Origin: Treponema brennaborense DSM 12168
GTDB taxonomy: Bacteria; Spirochaetota; Spirochaetia; Treponematales; Treponemataceae
Length of the DNA: 64,000 nt
Assembly (NCBI RefSeq): GCF_000212415.1
Contig: NC_015500.1
Location: 1,612,001 to 1,676,000, forward strand
Reading direction: 5' to 3'
Below are positions 8,613 through 17,206 of this stretch, piece after piece; the first letter of the stretch is position 1, and the number at the start of each line of letters is the position of its first letter. The position numbers and the translations under genes are program-made. A model generated the notes under the pieces. It searched no databases and was not told the origin of the DNA. It saw only the letters and a list, made by a program, of their open reading frames with translations.

Positions 8613-9026
8613 TCAATTTCCGTCAGTGCCGGAAACGAAATCCGGCCGCAACACTTCAGCGCCGCCGGTATACACGTGCACCGGCATTCTATCCGCATCC
8701 ATATATGCGGTAACCAGCAGTCTGACGACGCGCGGCAGCGAACCGGCAACCACCGGTTCCGCGCTGCAAAACAGCGCCGCACGCCGTACGAGCGCACCGC
8801 ACGGGCCGCGCCGTAACGCGGCGGCAGGATTGAGCGCATCCAAATCCGGAGTGACGGTAAATTGGATGGAAACGAAATCGTCTTCAGTCAGTTTATTTTC
8901 GGCAAACACGGCGGCACACAACGACGAAACCGCACGTTCAATTTCAATTTCGGAATTTTCGCAGCAAACCGCGCCGCGGATACCGAACAGTCTTTTATCC
9001 ATTGGTGAATAATAAATCGGTTTCAT
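8613..9026 (-). CDS. aroH: Chorismate mutase, AroH class
   Basis: About 137 residues; converts chorismate to prephenate. By eye it aligns along its length with the small AroH trimer family. GIRGA carries the first active-site arginine. FTVTPDLDALNPA matches the TPDL segment. CSAEPVVAGSLPR carries the expected glutamate. PRVVRLLV carries another arginine, and HVYTGGAEVLRPDF matches the conserved end. The active site looks intact. The start at 9026 follows the upstream stop by two bases (TAAGTATG), suggesting coupling; an ATG at 9002 is possible. No other aromatic pathway gene is nearby, which is odd for this family. Confidence 0.88.
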   Translation of the reverse strand: MKPIYYSPMDKRLFGIRGAVCCENSEIEIERAVSSLCAAVFAENKLTEDDFVSIQFTVTPDLDALNPAAALRRGPCGALVRRAALFCSAEPVVAGSLPRVVRLLVTAYMDADRMPVHVYTGGAEVLRPDFVSGTDGN

Positions 9027-9028
9027 AC

Positions 9029-9394
9029 TTACGTCAAGCGCGCGCACATGAAATCGAGTGCTCCGGAAAAGAGGAAAAACAGCAAGGCGAACGCGGCGGC
9101 AAGCACCGCGGCCACCGCATACGCGGCGTAGCGGATACTGCGATACGAAACGGCGAAAATTATTCCCTGCACGAACGACGCCATGCAAAACGGCAGCAAA
9201 AACGCAGCCGCGAACTGCATCGTATGCAGGATGAGCAGCACGTTTTTATCCAAAAACTGCCTGAAATTCGCCGTAATGAAAAAGACGCACAGAATGCACA
9301 AAAACGCACAGAGAAAAATCACGATTCGGTTCGTCAACGTGAACAGAATAGGCGGAGTTTTTTTTACGCTGTTTTTTTGCGTTTTCGACTTCAT
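9029..9394 (-). CDS. Small membrane protein of unknown function
   Basis: A 121-residue protein with a basic N-terminus (MKSKTQKNSVKKTPP) and three hydrophobic segments, near 17-40, 50-75 and 85-115. The ATG at 9394 has AAGG about four bases upstream, which decides the start over an ATG 20 codons earlier. It is the first gene of a tight unit with chorismate mutase (two-base gap) and glgA. I do not recognise the family; it looks like a bitopic or three-span inner-membrane protein. Confidence 0.7.
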   Translation of the reverse strand: MKSKTQKNSVKKTPPILFTLTNRIVIFLCAFLCILCVFFITANFRQFLDKNVLLILHTMQFAAAFLLPFCMASFVQGIIFAVSYRSIRYAAYAVAAVLAAAFALLFFLFSGALDFMCARLT

Positions 9395-9468
9395 AAAACC
9401 TTGCAGTTCACTCCTATTACTGAGTATACTATAAAAGAACAATGACATCGTCAAGGCGGGTATCCTCT

Positions 9469-10305
9469 ATGAAAAAAGCAATCGTATCTCTCGTTATTTT
9501 ACTTTTGGCGGCGGGCACCGTGTTCTATTTCGGCTGGATACAATTTTCCGTTCCGGTAGGAAGCTGCGGAGTGATGATCTCCAAAACGGGCGGCGTACAT
9601 TCCGAACCGATCCGGGCGGGCACGTTCACGTGGCGCTGGGAACGGCTTTTGCCCACGAACACGCAGCTGCGGACGTTTTCGCTCGCACCGCTCAGCGTTA
9701 CCGAAACCGTTTCGGGAACGCTTCCGTCGGCAGACGTATACCGTATCCAGCTTGCTGAAAAACCCGATTTTTCGTATTCGATAACGTTCCGGACCACCGC
9801 GCGCATAAAACCGGAAACCGTCGTGTCGCTCGTTGAACGCAACGACATACGGGAACAGGCGGAACTGGACGAGTACGTGCGCACGCAGATAAACCGATTC
9901 AACGCCGCTGCCGCGGAATTAATTCTGGGAAAAACGCAGGAAGATCCGCACACGTTCGTCGTGCAGGCAATATCTTCTGACGAGCTGATCGCCGGCACCA
10001 ACGCGGCGACCGCTTTTCCCGACGTGGAAATTACGTCGGTTTCAGTGCAGGACGTAAAAGTTCCCGACGCGGGGCTGTATCTGCTTGCAAAAACGGCGTT
10101 CACCGAATATCAGCGGCAGGTGAATGAAAAACTCGCCGCTCAAATCGATAAAAAAGTTTCCGTTATTTTTGAAGACAACAGGCAATTTGAAAATCTGGTA
10201 ACGATGGGAAAGATTCTCACCGAATATCCGGTGCTCGTCACGTATCTTGCCGCGAACGGCAACGACATCGGCAAAGCGCTGAGCGCAATCGAAGCGGAAC
10301 GATAA
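9469..10305 (+). CDS. Membrane-anchored SPFH/band-7-like protein
   Basis: A 278-residue protein with one N-terminal membrane helix (KKAIVSLVILLLAAGTVFYF) followed by a soluble domain. The segment VPVGSCGVMISKTGGVHSEPIRAGTFTWRWERLLPTN resembles the start of SPFH domains, where a conserved glycine-rich turn follows the helix, and a helical C-terminal part follows. This is a remote, by-eye assignment. The start is either the ATG at 9469, with AAGG twelve bases upstream, or one at 9442; a TATACT box at 9425-9430 would leave a very short leader for the latter. The 3' end overlaps the convergent thiamine pyrophosphokinase gene by 68 bases. Confidence 0.65.
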   Translation: MKKAIVSLVILLLAAGTVFYFGWIQFSVPVGSCGVMISKTGGVHSEPIRAGTFTWRWERLLPTNTQLRTFSLAPLSVTETVSGTLPSADVYRIQLAEKPDFSYSITFRTTARIKPETVVSLVERNDIREQAELDEYVRTQINRFNAAAAELILGKTQEDPHTFVVQAISSDELIAGTNAATAFPDVEITSVSVQDVKVPDAGLYLLAKTAFTEYQRQVNEKLAAQIDKKVSVIFEDNRQFENLVTMGKILTEYPVLVTYLAANGNDIGKALSAIEAER

Positions 10306-11020
10306 CGATAAACGCGCCGGAAACGGCCGTTACGCCGATACGGGAACCGGTCTCTCCGGCTTCTGCGTCCGCGCTATCGAGCCGATTGCTTAAACTGTAC
10401 GCGCCGGAATCCCAGTCGACCGCCGCGAGCGGCCATCGCAAATTTTCGGAGTGCGCGCAATGCCTGACCGCCGGATTGCCGACGGAAAAAACGGAAACGT
10501 CGTCGTCAGGCAAGACACCGCACGCCGTCAAACGGTTCGTTCCGGCAGCGTCCAGGTAAAACACCGCCTGCGTCCGGCAAAGCCACACGCGCGGCGCGGC
10601 GCAGTTTTTTTCCGTACCGCTTCCGAACAGATTTCTGATGGCGAACAGATGATCGATCCTGCCCCCGTCTCCGCCGATAAGCGTAACGTCCGCAGCACCG
10701 CCACCGCTCCCGGCGCGCCGCGTACGATCGATACACGCGTACGCTTCTTTAAGCGCCAGTTCCGTGTCGGTATAATCTTTGTCACGCGCGAACCGTTTTA
10801 CGCGGCTGTTTCCGTATCGGGCGAGCCGAATATCCGGCTCGCGAAGGCTGTCCATATCGCCGATTATCAGATCGGGAACGAATCCGTATGCGGCACCGTA
10901 CGCTTCGGCCGCGTCGAGTCCGGAATCGGCGGCGATCACAAAATCCGGCCGCCGCTCGAAAAAGACGCGGGCGAGTTCGGGCGCCGGATATTCGCCGCCG
11001 GTAAAAACACAGACATTCAT
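10238..11020 (-). CDS. Thiamine pyrophosphokinase
   Basis: About 260 residues; transfers pyrophosphate from ATP to thiamine to form the cofactor. Typical motifs are PDFVIAADSGLDAA, PDLIIGDMDSL, DKDYTDTELAL and LIGGDGGRIDHLFA, in the family order. The end is unusual. The family normally stops soon after a strand like AFIVIVP, but here about 18 further residues rich in R, C and S run on, encoded opposite the 3' end of the SPFH-like gene. I start at the ATG at 11020 (MNVCVFTGG); an ATG at 11044 would be nearly on top of the likely promoter. Confidence 0.88.
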   Translation of the reverse strand: MNVCVFTGGEYPAPELARVFFERRPDFVIAADSGLDAAEAYGAAYGFVPDLIIGDMDSLREPDIRLARYGNSRVKRFARDKDYTDTELALKEAYACIDRTRRAGSGGGAADVTLIGGDGGRIDHLFAIRNLFGSGTEKNCAAPRVWLCRTQAVFYLDAAGTNRLTACGVLPDDDVSVFSVGNPAVRHCAHSENLRWPLAAVDWDSGAYSLSNRLDSADAEAGETGSRIGVTAVSGAFIVIVPLRLRSALCRCRCRSRQDT

Positions 11021-11051
11021 GGGTACGCTTTCCTTTTCTTGCATTTTCCGC

Positions 11052-11057
11052 TATAGT
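11052..11057 (+). promoter_or_regulatory. Putative -10 box of the CCA-adding enzyme gene (near-leaderless)
   Basis: TATAGT lies six bases before the ATG at 11064, with no Shine-Dalgarno sequence between. The -35 region is poor. On the other strand the same stretch could give a TATAAC box for the divergent thiamine pyrophosphokinase gene. Confidence 0.4.
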
Positions 11058-11063
11058 TATACC

Positions 11064-12473
11064 ATGAAACGGATAAAAATTCCGCACGAACTGCAAAAAA
11101 TGCACGAAATATTCAGCGAACACGGATTTTCCGCCTATCTGGTCGGCGGGGCGGTACGGGACATCGTACGCGGAAAAACGGCGTCGGATTGGGACGTCGC
11201 CACGAACGCGACGCCGCAGCAAGTCACGGATATGTTCAGGCGCGTCATTCCCACCGGAATCGCTCACGGAACGGTTACCGTTCATTTTATGAAACGGGAA
11301 GTCGAAGTCACGACGTTCCGTACCGAAACCGGTTACAGCGACGGGCGGCATCCGGATTCGGTCAAGTTCGCCGCAACCATAGAAGACGATCTTTCCCGGC
11401 GCGACTTTACGATGAACGCAATCGCCGCAAATCTGGCAGACGGTTTGATCGTCGATCCGTTCGGCGGCAGGGACGACATAAAAGCAAACGTGATCCGCAC
11501 GGTCGGCAACGCCGACGAACGGTTTGCCGAAGACGGCCTGCGCCCCATCCGCGCGCTCCGATTCGCCGCCCAGCTCGGTTTTTCGATAGACCCCGCGACG
11601 CTCGCCGCCGTTCCGCGCGCCAAAGAAAAAACGGCGGGCGTATCGATCGAACGGTTCCGCGACGAGTTTGTCAAAATGCTCAAAGCACCTCAACCGTCGC
11701 TCGCGCTGCGGCTGATGGAAGACACGGGAATGCTCCGCCTTTTTCTGCCGGAACTGGCTGCGTGCCGCGGCGTCGAACAGGCGGATGCGCGCGGATTTCA
11801 CCGCTTCGACGTACTGGATCATCTGCTGTACGCGTGCGACGGCGCACCCGCGCGGAAACTCGAAGTACGGCTCGCCGCTCTCTTTCACGACGCGGGAAAA
11901 CCCGCCGTCAAACGGACGGAAATCCGGGAGAGAGTTTCCGACCGTGCCGGTGAGCCGCCGCCGGCAGAAACGATTTATACGTTTTACAATCACGAAACGG
12001 TTTCCGCCTCGATAACGAAAAACGTTTTGGAACGGCTGCGGTTTCCGAACGCGCTTACGACCGCCGTTTGCCATTTGGTAAAAAATCACATGTTTCACTA
12101 CGAAAGTTCCTGGACGGACGCGGCGGTACGCCGGTTTCTGGTACGCGTTACGCCGCAAGCCGTCGAAGATCTGTTCGATCTGAGGATCGCCGACGTGTAC
12201 GGAATGACGGGCGTTCCGCCTCAGCTTAAAAACGGCGTCTGGAGTGAAAACCTGCTTGAACTGAAAGACAGAATAGACGCGATTACGGCGCAGAACACGG
12301 CGCTCACGCTCAAAGACCTTGCCGTAAACGGCGCCGATCTGATACGGGCGGGCATTCCCGCCGGAAAACGGCTCGGACACATTTTACGGGAACTGCTCGA
12401 CACGGTGATCGACGACCCGAAACAAAACGACCGCGAAACGCTGCTGCGCATCGCGGTCAATTTAAACGGCTAA
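11064..12473 (+). CDS. cca: CCA tRNA nucleotidyltransferase/poly(A) polymerase family with HD domain
   Basis: A 469-residue class II nucleotidyltransferase, probably adding the 3' CCA to tRNA. The catalytic head shows LVGGAVRDIVRGK and DWDVATNA near residues 22-50, followed by EVTTFRTE and RRDFTMNAIAANL. The RNA-binding RFAEDGLRPIRALRFAAQLGF segment lies near 155. A C-terminal HD domain is visible (AALFHDAGKP, then KNHMFHYES), as in many bacterial CCA-adding enzymes. A second family member (pcnB) is at 27663-28943. The start is the ATG at 11064; longer frames upstream lie antisense to the thiamine kinase gene. The lack of CCA in the tRNA genes here fits a CCA-adding role for this or the other member. 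Confidence 0.88.
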   Translation: MKRIKIPHELQKMHEIFSEHGFSAYLVGGAVRDIVRGKTASDWDVATNATPQQVTDMFRRVIPTGIAHGTVTVHFMKREVEVTTFRTETGYSDGRHPDSVKFAATIEDDLSRRDFTMNAIAANLADGLIVDPFGGRDDIKANVIRTVGNADERFAEDGLRPIRALRFAAQLGFSIDPATLAAVPRAKEKTAGVSIERFRDEFVKMLKAPQPSLALRLMEDTGMLRLFLPELAACRGVEQADARGFHRFDVLDHLLYACDGAPARKLEVRLAALFHDAGKPAVKRTEIRERVSDRAGEPPPAETIYTFYNHETVSASITKNVLERLRFPNALTTAVCHLVKNHMFHYESSWTDAAVRRFLVRVTPQAVEDLFDLRIADVYGMTGVPPQLKNGVWSENLLELKDRIDAITAQNTALTLKDLAVNGADLIRAGIPAGKRLGHILRELLDTVIDDPKQNDRETLLRIAVNLNG

Positions 12474-12506
12474 AGCGGCCGGTTTCCGCTCGGATGCGTT
12501 ATCCGC

Positions 12507-13577
12507 TCAAATTTCCATATTCATGACGCGGCGAACTTCCTGCAACGTGTCCACGGCCATCGCGCGCGCGGCGTCAACGCCGTCGAGCAGCACGCGCCTG
12601 ATATAAGCCGGATCCGCTTCAAGACGGGCGCGTTCGGCGCGGATCGGGCGAAGTTTTTCGTTCAGCGACTCGGTCAGCGTTTTTTTCAGCAGTCCGCCGC
12701 CGCCGTCGCCGATACGGGCGGCGATCGCTTCGGGAGATTCATCAGTGCACAGCGATATGAGCATCAGCAAATTGGCGACTTCGGGACGATTGACCGGATC
12801 GTAGGTAATCGTACGTTCGGAATCGGTTTTTGCTTTTTTGATGAGCGCGGCCGTTTCGTCTTCCGTCGCGCACAGCATGATCGCGTTGCCGCGGCTTTTG
12901 CTCATTTTCTGACTGCCGTCGAGTCCCAGAATACTCGGCGTTTTACTGAGCAGTGCCTGCGGTTCGGGAAACACCGGTTTTTCAGGTGAAAATTTTTCGT
13001 TAAACCGGCGGGCAATCGTGCGCGTCATTTCAAGATGCGGCAGCTGATCTTTACCGACCGGCACGACCGTCGCCTTGCAGAACAGGATATCGCACGCCTG
13101 ATGTACCGGATACGTGTACATGCCCGCGTTCACGCTTTTAAGACCGGCAGCCTGAATTTCTTCTTTTACCGTAGGATTGCGGCTCAATTCGGCGTTGCTC
13201 ACCAGCGTGAGAAACGGCAGCATCAGCTGATTCGCTTCGGGAACGTAACTGTGCGGATAAATGATCGTATTTTTACCCGGCGTAATACCCGCGGCCAGAT
13301 AATCTATCACCAGCTGTTTGGTATTTTGCGCAATCTCCGCGAACGCGTCGTGATCGGTCAGCACCTGATAATCGGCGATAAGAACGCACGTGGGAACGCC
13401 CAATTTTGAAAGTCTGACGCGGTTCTGGAGCGAACCGAAATAATGACCGATATGCAGCCGGCCCGTCGGACGGTCTCCGGTCAAAACGCGGAAATTCTCC
13501 GGATGCGCAGTGATTTCCGCTTCCAATTTTTTGCTGCGCTCGACAGCCGCATCGTAAGTTCCGGCCTGATCGCCCAT
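12507..13577 (-). CDS. trpS: Tryptophanyl-tRNA synthetase TrpS
   Basis: A 356-residue class I aminoacyl-tRNA synthetase charging tRNA-Trp. The signature DRPTGRLHIGHYFGSL (HIGH type) lies near residue 40 and the second signature KMSKSRGN near 222, with the expected length. LMLPFLTLVSNAEL and VPVGKDQLPHLEMTR are typical of bacterial TrpS. A strong AGGAGG stands five bases before the ATG at 13577. It lies in the minus-strand series with the FemAB-like and metG genes upstream. Confidence 0.98.
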   Translation of the reverse strand: MGDQAGTYDAAVERSKKLEAEITAHPENFRVLTGDRPTGRLHIGHYFGSLQNRVRLSKLGVPTCVLIADYQVLTDHDAFAEIAQNTKQLVIDYLAAGITPGKNTIIYPHSYVPEANQLMLPFLTLVSNAELSRNPTVKEEIQAAGLKSVNAGMYTYPVHQACDILFCKATVVPVGKDQLPHLEMTRTIARRFNEKFSPEKPVFPEPQALLSKTPSILGLDGSQKMSKSRGNAIMLCATEDETAALIKKAKTDSERTITYDPVNRPEVANLLMLISLCTDESPEAIAARIGDGGGGLLKKTLTESLNEKLRPIRAERARLEADPAYIRRVLLDGVDAARAMAVDTLQEVRRVMNMEI

Positions 13578-13613
13578 AATTCCTCCTGTAAAAAACTGTC
13601 CCGAAACGTCCGG

Positions 13614-14687
13614 TTACCGGCCCGCGAGCAGTTTTTTTATTTTTTTGTGCCAAAAACCGCGCAGACGCTCGGCGCACGCGTACGCACCGTACAATCCCGA
13701 CAGCGGCACGTCGATGCTTCCGGGACGGTGCACGATCGTTCCGCCGAATCCGGTTTTAAATCGGTACAAACCGTGCATCGGATGCGATTCGTCGTCGGTC
13801 GGCGGCATTCCGTAAAAATCGTAAAAAGCCGCACCGTACTTTTTTGCATCGCAGACAGCCGTCCACTGCAGCAGATACGCCGGCATCAGATTGCGTTTTT
13901 CATTTGAAGACGCGCCGTACAAATACACCGCTTCGCGCGAAGAAAACAGCGTGATGATCGCCGCCAGCGGCGTGTCTTCGTGCGACGCGATGTACAGCGT
14001 AACGCGGATATCGTCCCCGCCCGAACGTTCGAGCAGATCCCGATAATACGTTTTTGCGTGAATGGCAATTCCGTCGCGCTCCGCAGTCGTTTTATACAAG
14101 TCGTAAAAAATATCGATATCGTCCGGCGTACCGACGCGTACGGCGACGCCTTTTTTCTGCGCGAGCCGGATATTATACCGCCATTTGGGCTTCATGTTCT
14201 CAAGCAGTTCGTCTTCCGTGTGCGACAAATTCAGCAGTACGGTGTCGGGCGGCTGAATGTCCTGCAGTGCTTTACGGCAGCTGCGGGCCGCCGTAAGCGC
14301 GGCCGCGTACGCATCGCGCTCCGCCGGTGAAAACAGATCGATCGGCGGGTCAAAGCGCATACACAGCGTGTGCCGCGGCAGAGACGGTTTGAGCGCGTGC
14401 GCAAAATCCTTGAGCAGCTGCGCGTATTCCGCCGGATCGGGAACGGGGATCACGCTGTTCGGCAAATCGATGCCCATCGGAACGTAGGCGACGGACACAC
14501 AGCCGGCGAGCGGCACGCGAAACGTCCTGATAAGAACCGACGCGTCGAAGCGAAGCGGTTTGCTGCAGGCGAAGCGGAACGCACGCCATCCGTGGGCCGC
14601 TTTAAAATCGGCCCAGAACGAACTTTGCAAAAACCGGATATCTTTGCCGTATCCGGATTCCGCTTCCGATATTTGAACGATATCCAT
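13614..14687 (-). CDS. FemAB-like peptidoglycan amino-acyl transferase
   Basis: A 357-residue member of the FemX/FemAB (GNAT-fold) family, which adds amino acids to the peptidoglycan stem using aminoacyl-tRNA. Family features are FLQSSFWADFKAAHGW at the start, DTVLLNLSHTEDELLENMKPKWRYNIRLA-type lysine-tryptophan motif in the middle, and YLYGASSNEKRNLMPAYLLQW then YDFYGMPPTDDE near the end. The gene follows metG by six bases and precedes trpS, a context that would suit a tRNA-dependent enzyme. The amino acid added cannot be told. No Shine-Dalgarno sequence is near the ATG, so coupling to metG is likely. Confidence 0.88.
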   Translation of the reverse strand: MDIVQISEAESGYGKDIRFLQSSFWADFKAAHGWRAFRFACSKPLRFDASVLIRTFRVPLAGCVSVAYVPMGIDLPNSVIPVPDPAEYAQLLKDFAHALKPSLPRHTLCMRFDPPIDLFSPAERDAYAAALTAARSCRKALQDIQPPDTVLLNLSHTEDELLENMKPKWRYNIRLAQKKGVAVRVGTPDDIDIFYDLYKTTAERDGIAIHAKTYYRDLLERSGGDDIRVTLYIASHEDTPLAAIITLFSSREAVYLYGASSNEKRNLMPAYLLQWTAVCDAKKYGAAFYDFYGMPPTDDESHPMHGLYRFKTGFGGTIVHRPGSIDVPLSGLYGAYACAERLRGFWHKKIKKLLAGR

Positions 14688-14693
14688 ATGCGA

Positions 14694-17039
14694 TTAATGC
14701 ACTCCGCCGTTAACGGTACGCACGGTCGTAACGGGTTTTCCGCCAGCTACCAGCGGCACCCCGCCGATACGGACCGTATTGTCTTTTACTTCAATATCGA
14801 CGGCGAAAAACGTATCCGCGTCGATCTGTGCAGGTTTTTCCGCCGCAGGATCGGCGCCGTCGAGCACGACCGGTGTTCCCGGCGGCGCCCACGGGCAGTC
14901 GAGCACTTCGACGCATTCTTTGCCGTCCGCGTCGGTGTAATCGGCGGCGAGCAGCATACCGCGGCTTTCGATTCCGCGCATTTTACGCGGTTTCAGATTA
15001 TCCGCTATCACGACCGTTTTTCCCAGCAGTTCGTCCGCACTCAGATACGGCACCAATCCCGACAAAATGACGCGCGGTTCGCCCGAACCGTCGTCGAGCG
15101 TTTCGATATACAATTTATCCGCTTCCGGATGTTTTTCTACCTGTATGATTTTAGCCGTTTTGAGCGCGATATGCGTGTTGAAATGCGCGGCAGGATCGGC
15201 TGCCTTTTTACTTTCGGCAGCAGGCGAACCGGCGGCACCGGCTTTTTTGCTTTCGGCAGCAGGCGAACCGGCGGCCTTTGCCGATTCTTGAGCGGCGCGC
15301 TCTTTCTGGCTTCCGGCGTAACGGGCGCGGTATGCGTCGATCGTTTTATCGTCGAGCGGCGTGAACACGATCTCGGGTGCGCTCACCCGCGTAAGTCCGG
15401 CCGTTTTTCCCAAATCCGCCCAGGTCAGCGCCCCGTGCGGCGCGGAAGTTCCGATAACGGGATCCGCGATCGTTTTTCCGAAGAACGACATCACTTTTTC
15501 CGTATAATGCGGCAGGTACGGATGCGCCATGATCATCAGATCCTTTATAACGTAGCACAGGTTTCCAATGAGGCTCGCCGCTTTTTCAGGATCGGTGTTG
15601 CGCGTCTTCCACGGTTCGCCGTCCTGAAACGCTTTGTTCGCAACGGAAGACACGGCGAACAGTTCGCGGAACGCGTCTTTCAGTTCCGCCCATTCGAGCA
15701 ATTCGGTAATTTTCGATTCACCCGCACGGACGACGCTCCACAGCTGCTCGTCAGCAGCCGGTTCGGGAATCACGCCGCCGTAATAACGGGAGACGAACGT
15801 CAGCGTGCGGTTCACCAAGTTACCCAAATTGCCGATCAGTTCGCCGTTATATTTTTCCTGAAAATCCTTCCATAAAAACTGAGTATCCGATTTTTCGGGC
15901 CGATTGTAAAAAATGTAAAAACGCCAGGCGTCGGCGGGAATACCGGATTCTTTCGCATCGCTGCCGAAAACGCCGATTCCTTTCGATTTTGAAAATTTAC
16001 CGGATTCGTAATTCAGGTATTCGGTGCTCGACATGTGATACAATTTGGTCCAGTCGCGGCCGGAACCGATCAGCGTCGAAGGAAAAATAACGGTATGGAA
16101 CGGAATGTTGTCTTTACCGATAAACTGAAACAGATCGACCGGCGGTTTGCCGGCAGCTTCGGCAGATTCGCCGGGAAGCCACCACGACTTCCAGTCGAAA
16201 GAATCTTTACCGTGCGCCGCGAGCGTATCGGCAAGAGCCTTCGTAATGGAAATATACCCGATCGGCGCGTCGAACCAGACGTAAAACACTTTGTCTTCAA
16301 AGCCCGTTTTCGGGACGGGAATTCCCCATTTCAGGTCGCGCGTAATCGCACGTTCGTGCAGACCGTCGCGGATCCAGGCCTGCGTCATCTGCACCGCGTT
16401 TTTGGCCCATTTGCCTTTGACGCTCGCCTCTTCCATCCACGCGCCGTATCGTTTTTGGATCGCCGGCAGGTCTATGTACAGATGTTTGGTGGATTTCAGA
16501 TGCGGCGTACCACCGCAGGTGGAACAGCGCGGAGATTTCAGTTCCACGGGTTCAAGCAGCTTTCCGCAGTTTTCGCACTGATCGCCGCGCGCGTCTTCGT
16601 AGCCGCAATGGGGACACGTTCCGCGCACGAAGCGATCCGCAAGAAAACGGCCGCAGTCGGGACAGAACAGCTGTTCGATCGTATTTTCCCTGATAAAACC
16701 GTTTTTATCAAGATCGAGAAACATTCGCTGCACGATTTCCGTCTGCTGAGCGGCGGACGTGCGGCCGAAATGATCGAAAGCGATACCGAACCATTTATAT
16801 ATATCAGCGTGAATTGCGTGGTAATAATCGCACAGTTCCCGCGGCGTCTTCTTTTCTTCAAGCGCGCGGGTTTCCGTCGCCGTTCCGTATTCGTCGGTAC
16901 CGCAGACGTACAGCGTATCATAGCCGCGGCTGCGGCAGAACCGGGCGAACACGTCGGCGGACAGTACTTGGATCAGATTGCCGAGATGGGGAATATTGTT
17001 GACATACGGCAACGCGGAAGTAATTAATCGTCTATTCAT
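14694..17039 (-). CDS. metG: Methionyl-tRNA synthetase MetG with C-terminal tRNA-binding domain
   Basis: A 781-residue class I synthetase. NNIPHLGNLIQVL gives the HIGH-type signature at the N-terminus. A zinc insert has four CxxC knuckles (CPDC, CPHC, CENC, CSTC) near 127-180, and the second signature is KFSKSKGIG near 352. After the anticodon-binding helices comes a linker of repeated PAAESKKA units (about 585-615), then a C-terminal EMAP/Arc1p-like OB domain (residues after 625) including ADKLYIETLDDG and GIESRGMLLAA. The start at 17039 has no Shine-Dalgarno sequence but lies eight bases after a -10 box, so it is probably leaderless. Confidence 0.97.
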   Translation of the reverse strand: MNRRLITSALPYVNNIPHLGNLIQVLSADVFARFCRSRGYDTLYVCGTDEYGTATETRALEEKKTPRELCDYYHAIHADIYKWFGIAFDHFGRTSAAQQTEIVQRMFLDLDKNGFIRENTIEQLFCPDCGRFLADRFVRGTCPHCGYEDARGDQCENCGKLLEPVELKSPRCSTCGGTPHLKSTKHLYIDLPAIQKRYGAWMEEASVKGKWAKNAVQMTQAWIRDGLHERAITRDLKWGIPVPKTGFEDKVFYVWFDAPIGYISITKALADTLAAHGKDSFDWKSWWLPGESAEAAGKPPVDLFQFIGKDNIPFHTVIFPSTLIGSGRDWTKLYHMSSTEYLNYESGKFSKSKGIGVFGSDAKESGIPADAWRFYIFYNRPEKSDTQFLWKDFQEKYNGELIGNLGNLVNRTLTFVSRYYGGVIPEPAADEQLWSVVRAGESKITELLEWAELKDAFRELFAVSSVANKAFQDGEPWKTRNTDPEKAASLIGNLCYVIKDLMIMAHPYLPHYTEKVMSFFGKTIADPVIGTSAPHGALTWADLGKTAGLTRVSAPEIVFTPLDDKTIDAYRARYAGSQKERAAQESAKAAGSPAAESKKAGAAGSPAAESKKAADPAAHFNTHIALKTAKIIQVEKHPEADKLYIETLDDGSGEPRVILSGLVPYLSADELLGKTVVIADNLKPRKMRGIESRGMLLAADYTDADGKECVEVLDCPWAPPGTPVVLDGADPAAEKPAQIDADTFFAVDIEVKDNTVRIGGVPLVAGGKPVTTVRTVNGGVH
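15211..15275. repeat. Direct repeat in the metG linker
   Basis: A 26-base sequence beginning CTTTCGGCAGCAGGCGAA occurs at 15211-15236 and again at 15250-15275, a 39-base in-frame period. It encodes the duplicated alanine/serine/lysine linker between the catalytic body and the OB domain of MetG. Confidence 0.9.
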
Positions 17040-17047
17040 GATAGAAT

Positions 17048-17076
17048 ATAATAGATGTTTACACCTTTCTGGTCAA
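17048..17076 (-). promoter_or_regulatory. metG promoter, predicted leaderless
   Basis: TTGACC (17076-17071), a 17-base spacer and TATTAT (17053-17048) are followed by only eight bases before the metG ATG at 17039. Transcription would begin at or within a base or two of the start codon. Confidence 0.7.
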
Positions 17077-17206
17077 GCCACGGCCGGCACGGCGGCAAAG
17101 CGCCGTACATCGAACATTGCGTTTACCGCCGCACGGTAATGCCCAACTGCATACGTTACGCTCACCGCCGCACGGACGCAAAGCATTACCCAAACCGGCG
17201 TGGCGC

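Noticed and set aside
10782-12380. 532-codon minus-strand frame opposite the CCA enzyme
   Set aside because: Shadow of cca codon bias; no recognisable motif and it conflicts with a clear enzyme on the plus strand.
14370-17027. Plus-strand frames opposite femAB-like and metG genes
   Set aside because: Antisense shadows with arginine/phenylalanine-rich, motif-free translations.
17127-17190. Short repeats after metG (ACCGCCGCACGG twice; GGTAATGC/GCATTACC inverted)
   Set aside because: Small, in GC-rich spacer; the inverted pair has a 40-base loop and no T-run, so it is too weak to call a terminator or mobile-element end.
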